Below, piece after piece: positions 5,754-8,434 of a stretch of 8,434 bases of DNA. Every line of letters starts with the position of its first letter. Position 1 is the first letter of the stretch. The notes beneath the pieces were generated by a model. That model searched no databases and was not told the origin of the DNA. It saw nothing but the letters and a program-made list of their open reading frames with translations. A program made the position numbers and the translations under genes. Source of the DNA: Acidaminococcus fermentans (GTDB lineage Bacteria > Bacillota_C > Negativicutes > Acidaminococcales > Acidaminococcaceae); NCBI GenBank assembly GCA_004555735.1, contig SFHH01000090.1, positions 1-8,434 on the forward strand. The letters run 5' to 3'.

Positions 5754-7868
5754 CCACGCTTCCATCAGATCCGTCATGCTGTGGAGACTGATGGCTATGG
5801 TCGATCCGTTGTGGAGCAGGGCCGTTGTGGCCGGAGGCAGGATACCCATCACCCCCAGGCCGATCAGGCCTGCATTGAAGGACACGACGAAATCGTAGTT
5901 GAAATTCACCCGCTTCATCAGCAGATTGCTGATCTGTTTCAGTACCACCAGCTGGCGCAGGTCGTGGGCGGAGACGGTGATATCCGCAATCTCCCGGGCG
6001 ATGTCCGCCCCTTCGGCAATGGCCACCCCGGCATCCGCTTCGGACAGGGCCGGGGAATCGTTGATGCCGTCCCCCACCATGACTACCCGGTGGCCGCTGG
6101 CTTTGGCTTCTTTCACGAACCGTGCCTTGTCTTCCGGCAGCACCTCCGCATAGAACTTATCCACACCGATTTTCGCCGCCACGGCCGCGGCAGTCCGTTC
6201 GCTGTCCCCGGTCATCATCACCAGGTGCTTGAAGCCGGCTTTCCGCAGATCCTGGAGCACCGCCGGCGCTTCCGGCCGGAGCGGGTCCTGGATGCAGAGG
6301 ATGGCCACCAGTTTGCCGTCCAGGGCCATATAGATATGGGAATATTCCTCCGGACGGCTTTCATAGAGGGCTTCTTCCCCTTCCGGGATCACGCACTTCT
6401 CGTCGTCGAAGATGAAGTGCCCGGACCCGATCACAATCCGTTTGCCTTCCACCATGGAGGCGATCCCGTGAGCCACGATGTATTCCACTTTGCTGTGCAT
6501 TTCCTCGTGGATCAGCCCTTCTTCCGCTGCCTGGCGCACAATGGCGTTGGCCACTGAATGGGGGAAATGTTCCTCCAGACAGGCCGCGTAGCGCAGCACG
6601 GTGGCACGGTCATACCCACTGAAGCAAAGTACATCTGCCACTTTGGGTTTGGCCAGGGTCAGGGTACCGGTCTTGTCGAAGACAATGGTATCCGCCTGGG
6701 CCACCGCTTCCAGGAATTTGCCGCCTTTGACGGTGATCTTGTGGGTACTGCATTCGCGCATGGCCGACAGCACCGCCAGGGGCATGGACAGTTTCAGGGC
6801 ACAGGAGAAGTCCACCATCAGGATGGACATGGCCCGGGTCAGGTTCCGGGTCAGCAGATAGATGAGCAGGGTCCCTCCCAGGCACCAGGGCACCAGGCTG
6901 TCCGCTAGATGGTTGGCCCGGCTTTCCAGGTTGGACTTGAATACTTCGGAATCCTGGATCATCTGCACGATCCGGTCGTACCGGTTGGAACCGGCGCCGC
7001 CTTTCACCCGGATGGTGATTTCCCCGTCTTCCACCACAGTCCCGGCGTAAACAGTAAGCCCCGGGGTCTTGTGCACCGGCAGGGATTCCCCGGTCATGGA
7101 CGCCTGGTTCACCATGGCATCTCCCCGGGCCACTGCCCCATCCAGGGGGATGGTACTGCCCATCTTCACGCTGACCAGGTCCCCAGCCTGGATATCGGAC
7201 AGGGACACTTCCACTTCCGTCCCATCCACCACTTTCCACACCGTATCGATGTGGAGGGACATATTGTCCGCCAGATCGTGGACAGATTTTTGGTAGGTCC
7301 ATTCTTCCAGCAGTTCCCCGACCCGCAGCAGCAGCATTACGGAACCGGCGGTACTGATGTCCTTCTGGAGCATGGCCGCAGTAATGGCCGTGGCGTCCAG
7401 CACCGGCACATCCAGCCGGCCGTGGCGCAGGGATTGCAGACCCAGCCGGATAAAGCCCAGGGTATGGTACCAGCCCCGGACCATCCGGATAGGCAGTGGC
7501 AGGAACCACTTGCAGGCAAAGTGACGGGCCAGGAGAGTGAGCAGCCGGTTCCGGTACTGCCGGTTCAGCATCAGGGCTCCAGCCTTTTCTTTGGTGGCTT
7601 TCCGCAGGTCCGGATCGTTCATGTTCAGCCGGGCCAAGGCCTTCAGGATCCCTTCCCGGATCTTCCCCAGATCATCGGGCCGGTACAGCACGGCAATGCC
7701 CGCTGCTCCCGAATACAGCTTCACCTTCCGGATCCCGGGGACCCGTTCCAGGCCGCCCAGGATGGCCGCTCCCTGTTCCAGGCTGAAGGAACGGACACTC
7801 CGCCCTTCCTGAGCCAGGCAGCGGACCCGGAGCCGGCCGGCTGTTTCATGTTGGATTTGAAATTTCAT
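5739..7868 (-). CDS. P1B-like heavy-metal P-type ATPase with a non-canonical metal site
   Basis: This 709-residue membrane pump has all the P-type catalytic motifs: T-G-E-S (259-262) in the actuator domain, D-K-T-G-T with phosphorylated Asp398, T-G-D (553-555) and G-D-G-I-N-D (599-604). Its overall order resembles metal-transporting P1B ATPases. Residues about 1-80 form an HMA-like domain lacking C-x-x-C but with G-R-L-R-V-R (11-16). Hydrophobic helices precede the actuator, a pair lies at about 325-370, and a C-terminal pair lies at about 658-700 with H-N-G-S-T (686-690). The transmembrane metal motif, normally C-P-C, reads F354-S355-C356, followed by A-L-K-L-S-M-P. The nucleotide-domain H-P dipeptide reads H437-S438. 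The substrate is therefore uncertain; manganese, zinc and iron are candidates only by analogy. AAAGGAG lies about 10 nt before the start. It follows the small gene at 7901-8194 by 32 bp, in one operon. Confidence 0.93.
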   Translation of the reverse strand: MKFQIQHETAGRLRVRCLAQEGRSVRSFSLEQGAAILGGLERVPGIRKVKLYSGAAGIAVLYRPDDLGKIREGILKALARLNMNDPDLRKATKEKAGALMLNRQYRNRLLTLLARHFACKWFLPLPIRMVRGWYHTLGFIRLGLQSLRHGRLDVPVLDATAITAAMLQKDISTAGSVMLLLRVGELLEEWTYQKSVHDLADNMSLHIDTVWKVVDGTEVEVSLSDIQAGDLVSVKMGSTIPLDGAVARGDAMVNQASMTGESLPVHKTPGLTVYAGTVVEDGEITIRVKGGAGSNRYDRIVQMIQDSEVFKSNLESRANHLADSLVPWCLGGTLLIYLLTRNLTRAMSILMVDFSCALKLSMPLAVLSAMRECSTHKITVKGGKFLEAVAQADTIVFDKTGTLTLAKPKVADVLCFSGYDRATVLRYAACLEEHFPHSVANAIVRQAAEEGLIHEEMHSKVEYIVAHGIASMVEGKRIVIGSGHFIFDDEKCVIPEGEEALYESRPEEYSHIYMALDGKLVAILCIQDPLRPEAPAVLQDLRKAGFKHLVMMTGDSERTAAAVAAKIGVDKFYAEVLPEDKARFVKEAKASGHRVVMVGDGINDSPALSEADAGVAIAEGADIAREIADITVSAHDLRQLVVLKQISNLLMKRVNFNYDFVVSFNAGLIGLGVMGILPPATTALLHNGSTIAISLHSMTDLMEAWKKGL

Positions 7869-7900
7869 GGCGTTTCCGCTCCTTTCTCAACGAAAAGAGC

Positions 7901-8194
7901 TTACTTCGCTTCGTCTTCAACTACGGCAGCCGCCGCTTCTTCCTTGGCTTTTTCTGCCGCTTCTGCTTCTTCCAGCTTCTGGTTTTCTTCCTTGGCCGCT
8001 GCTACGATATCGTCAGCCTGAGCCTGGAGGGAGGCAGAGCTTTCCGCAGCACATTTCTGCACCCGCAGAGCAGCAGCCGTGGTCTTCACCAAAGCCTTTT
8101 TCACCAGCTTGGATTTCACCACCCGTTCACCCAGAAGTCCCAGGACAGCGCCCCCAGCAACCAAACCCGTTTTAATCCAATCTTCTCTTTCCAT
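7901..8194 (-). CDS. Small Ala/Glu-rich protein, DUF6110-like, paired with the ATPase
   Basis: This 97-residue protein begins with a short polar stretch and a glycine-rich hydrophobic segment (residues 10-22, G-L-V-A-G-G-A-V-L-G-L-L-G), long enough only for a membrane-dipping or short membrane helix. A lysine-rich helix (24-37), T-T-A-A-A-L-R-V-Q-K-C with one cysteine (Cys48), and a region probably helical to the end follow. Residues 68-97 are an Ala/Glu/Lys-rich likely coiled coil. The pattern reminds me of the DUF6110 family found beside similar P-type ATPases in Firmicutes; this is recall, not a search result. The frame stays open upstream to 8266, but the start at 8194 is chosen because AAGGGAG lies 9 nt before it, while the upstream ATGs lack a ribosome site. 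It is the first gene of the operon with the ATPase and may act as its accessory subunit or metal handler, which is inference. Confidence 0.82.
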   Translation of the reverse strand: MEREDWIKTGLVAGGAVLGLLGERVVKSKLVKKALVKTTAAALRVQKCAAESSASLQAQADDIVAAAKEENQKLEEAEAAEKAKEEAAAAVVEDEAK

Positions 8195-8395
8195 GACACA
8201 TGGCTCCCTTCTCGGCCCACAGAATCTGCGGGTCTCTGTGTATTTGTCCCGGATCATTTCGCACATTAGGAAGCTGTTTCACATGAGTACGGCAGAGCGC
8301 CCGATCTCCCGGAACGGCCTAATACCACGTCCCAGAAGCCGCATTCAAATCAGATCTCAGGTACCTTACTCCAGTATCAACCGGGATAATAGAAT
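8195..8395 (-). other. Long untranslated leader of the ATPase operon
   Basis: About 195 nt separate the predicted start near 8389 from the ATG at 8194, with no convincing reading frame. Several pairings are visible. GUAUUAGG (8325-8318) can pair with CCUAAUGU (8270-8263), including two G-U pairs, around a 47-nt loop. GGGACG and CGUUCC form a smaller hairpin upstream. CCGGU and ACUGG form another near the 5' end. I do not recognise a known metal riboswitch, such as yybP-ykoY, NiCo or M-box, by its conserved core. Confidence 0.45.
8216..8232. repeat. 17-bp near-palindrome upstream of the small gene
   Basis: CCCACAGA-A-TCTGCGGG is symmetric except for one position, where RNA read from the minus strand would form a G-U pair. 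It ends 22 bp before the start codon, just ahead of the ribosome site. It could be a regulator-binding site or a hairpin influencing translation. Confidence 0.4.
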
Positions 8396-8400
8396 ATTAT
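8386..8400. promoter_or_regulatory. 15-bp inverted repeat over the ATPase-operon promoter
   Basis: ATAATA-GAA-TATTAT is a perfect 6-bp inverted repeat with a 3-bp centre. It covers most of the minus-strand -10 and the predicted start site, the usual place for a repressor. It has the AT-rich look of metal-regulator boxes but does not match the Fur (19-mer) or PerR (7-1-7) spacing that I know. Confidence 0.4.
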
Positions 8401-8404
8401 AGCA
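8396..8404 (-). promoter_or_regulatory. Extended -10 promoter of the small gene/ATPase operon
   Basis: On the minus strand TGCTATAAT (8404-8396) is a perfect -10 with the extended TG, the same nine bases used at the glsA promoter. The -35 region around 8424-8419 (TCCTCG) is poor. Transcription should begin near 8389. No gene lies between here and the window end. Confidence 0.6.
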
Positions 8405-8434
8405 CAGATGTAGGGGATCGAGGAACAGGAGATT

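Noticed and set aside
5781..6557. Long plus-strand open frames opposite the P-type ATPase (also 6558-6908 and 6909-8021)
   Set aside because: They mirror ATPase codons on the other strand, have low-complexity His/Gln/Pro-rich translations and lack ribosome sites; the ATPase frame carries every family motif.
6610..7509. A 299-codon minus-strand frame inside the ATPase gene
   Set aside because: It is an out-of-frame shadow, rich in Gly/Pro/Arg, overlapping the true frame entirely.
8195..8266. Extension of the small Ala/Glu-rich protein to the ATG at 8266
   Set aside because: No Shine-Dalgarno precedes 8266 or 8257, the extra residues look random, and the ATG at 8194 has AAGGGAG at good spacing.
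8195..8395. Known metal riboswitch (yybP-ykoY, NiCo, M-box) in the ATPase leader
   Set aside because: I could not find the conserved core sequences of these classes by eye, so I only describe a structured leader.

Overview
The window looks like chromosomal DNA from a Firmicutes-type bacterium. The genes are moderately GC-rich, the intergenic gaps are AT-rich, the Shine-Dalgarno sites are strong (AAGGAG or GGGGG types), and a T-box riboswitch controls an amino-acid biosynthesis gene. The gene mix (glutaminase, long-form SerA, RmuC, an unusual P-type ATPase) and base composition would fit a gut Negativicute such as Acidaminococcus. That assignment is an inference, not something the sequence proves.

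Layout from left to right. Positions 1-13 hold the first codons of a truncated minus-strand gene. It lies directly downstream of a GntR/FCD-family regulator gene (59-739, minus). A divergent regulatory gap of about 330 bp (740-1072) contains a consensus promoter for the regulator, plus-strand promoter candidates and two inverted repeats. It separates the regulator from a serine-dependent glutaminase (glsA, 1073-2014, plus). glsA converges on serA (2057-3646, minus), and a perfect 18-bp hairpin lies between them. serA encodes a long-form phosphoglycerate dehydrogenase and is preceded by a complete serine T-box leader: UCC specifier, UGGC T-box matching a G discriminator base, antiterminator and terminator. 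The T-box promoter lies inside the 3' end of the next upstream gene, rmuC (3964-4947, minus). rmuC is divergent from a TetR-family regulator gene (5095-5703, plus). The TetR gene converges on a large P-type ATPase gene (5739-7868, minus) whose last codons form one arm of the shared hairpin terminator. Upstream of the ATPase, in the same operon, is a small Ala/Glu-rich protein gene (7901-8194), preceded by a leader of about 195 nt and a promoter overlapped by a 15-bp inverted repeat.

Functionally, glsA supplies glutamate and ammonia from glutamine. serA commits 3-phosphoglycerate to serine synthesis and should be induced when tRNA-Ser is uncharged. rmuC is a recombination-limiting, nuclease-like membrane-anchored protein. 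The least ordinary part is the right end. There a metal-type P-type ATPase with a non-canonical transmembrane metal site (F-S-C in place of C-P-C, and H-S in place of the H-P dipeptide) is paired with a small protein that resembles, from memory, the DUF6110 family. The substrate of this two-gene cassette cannot be read from the sequence. The other genes look like ordinary chromosomal genes, and I see no mobile elements, CRISPR arrays, tRNAs or rRNAs.
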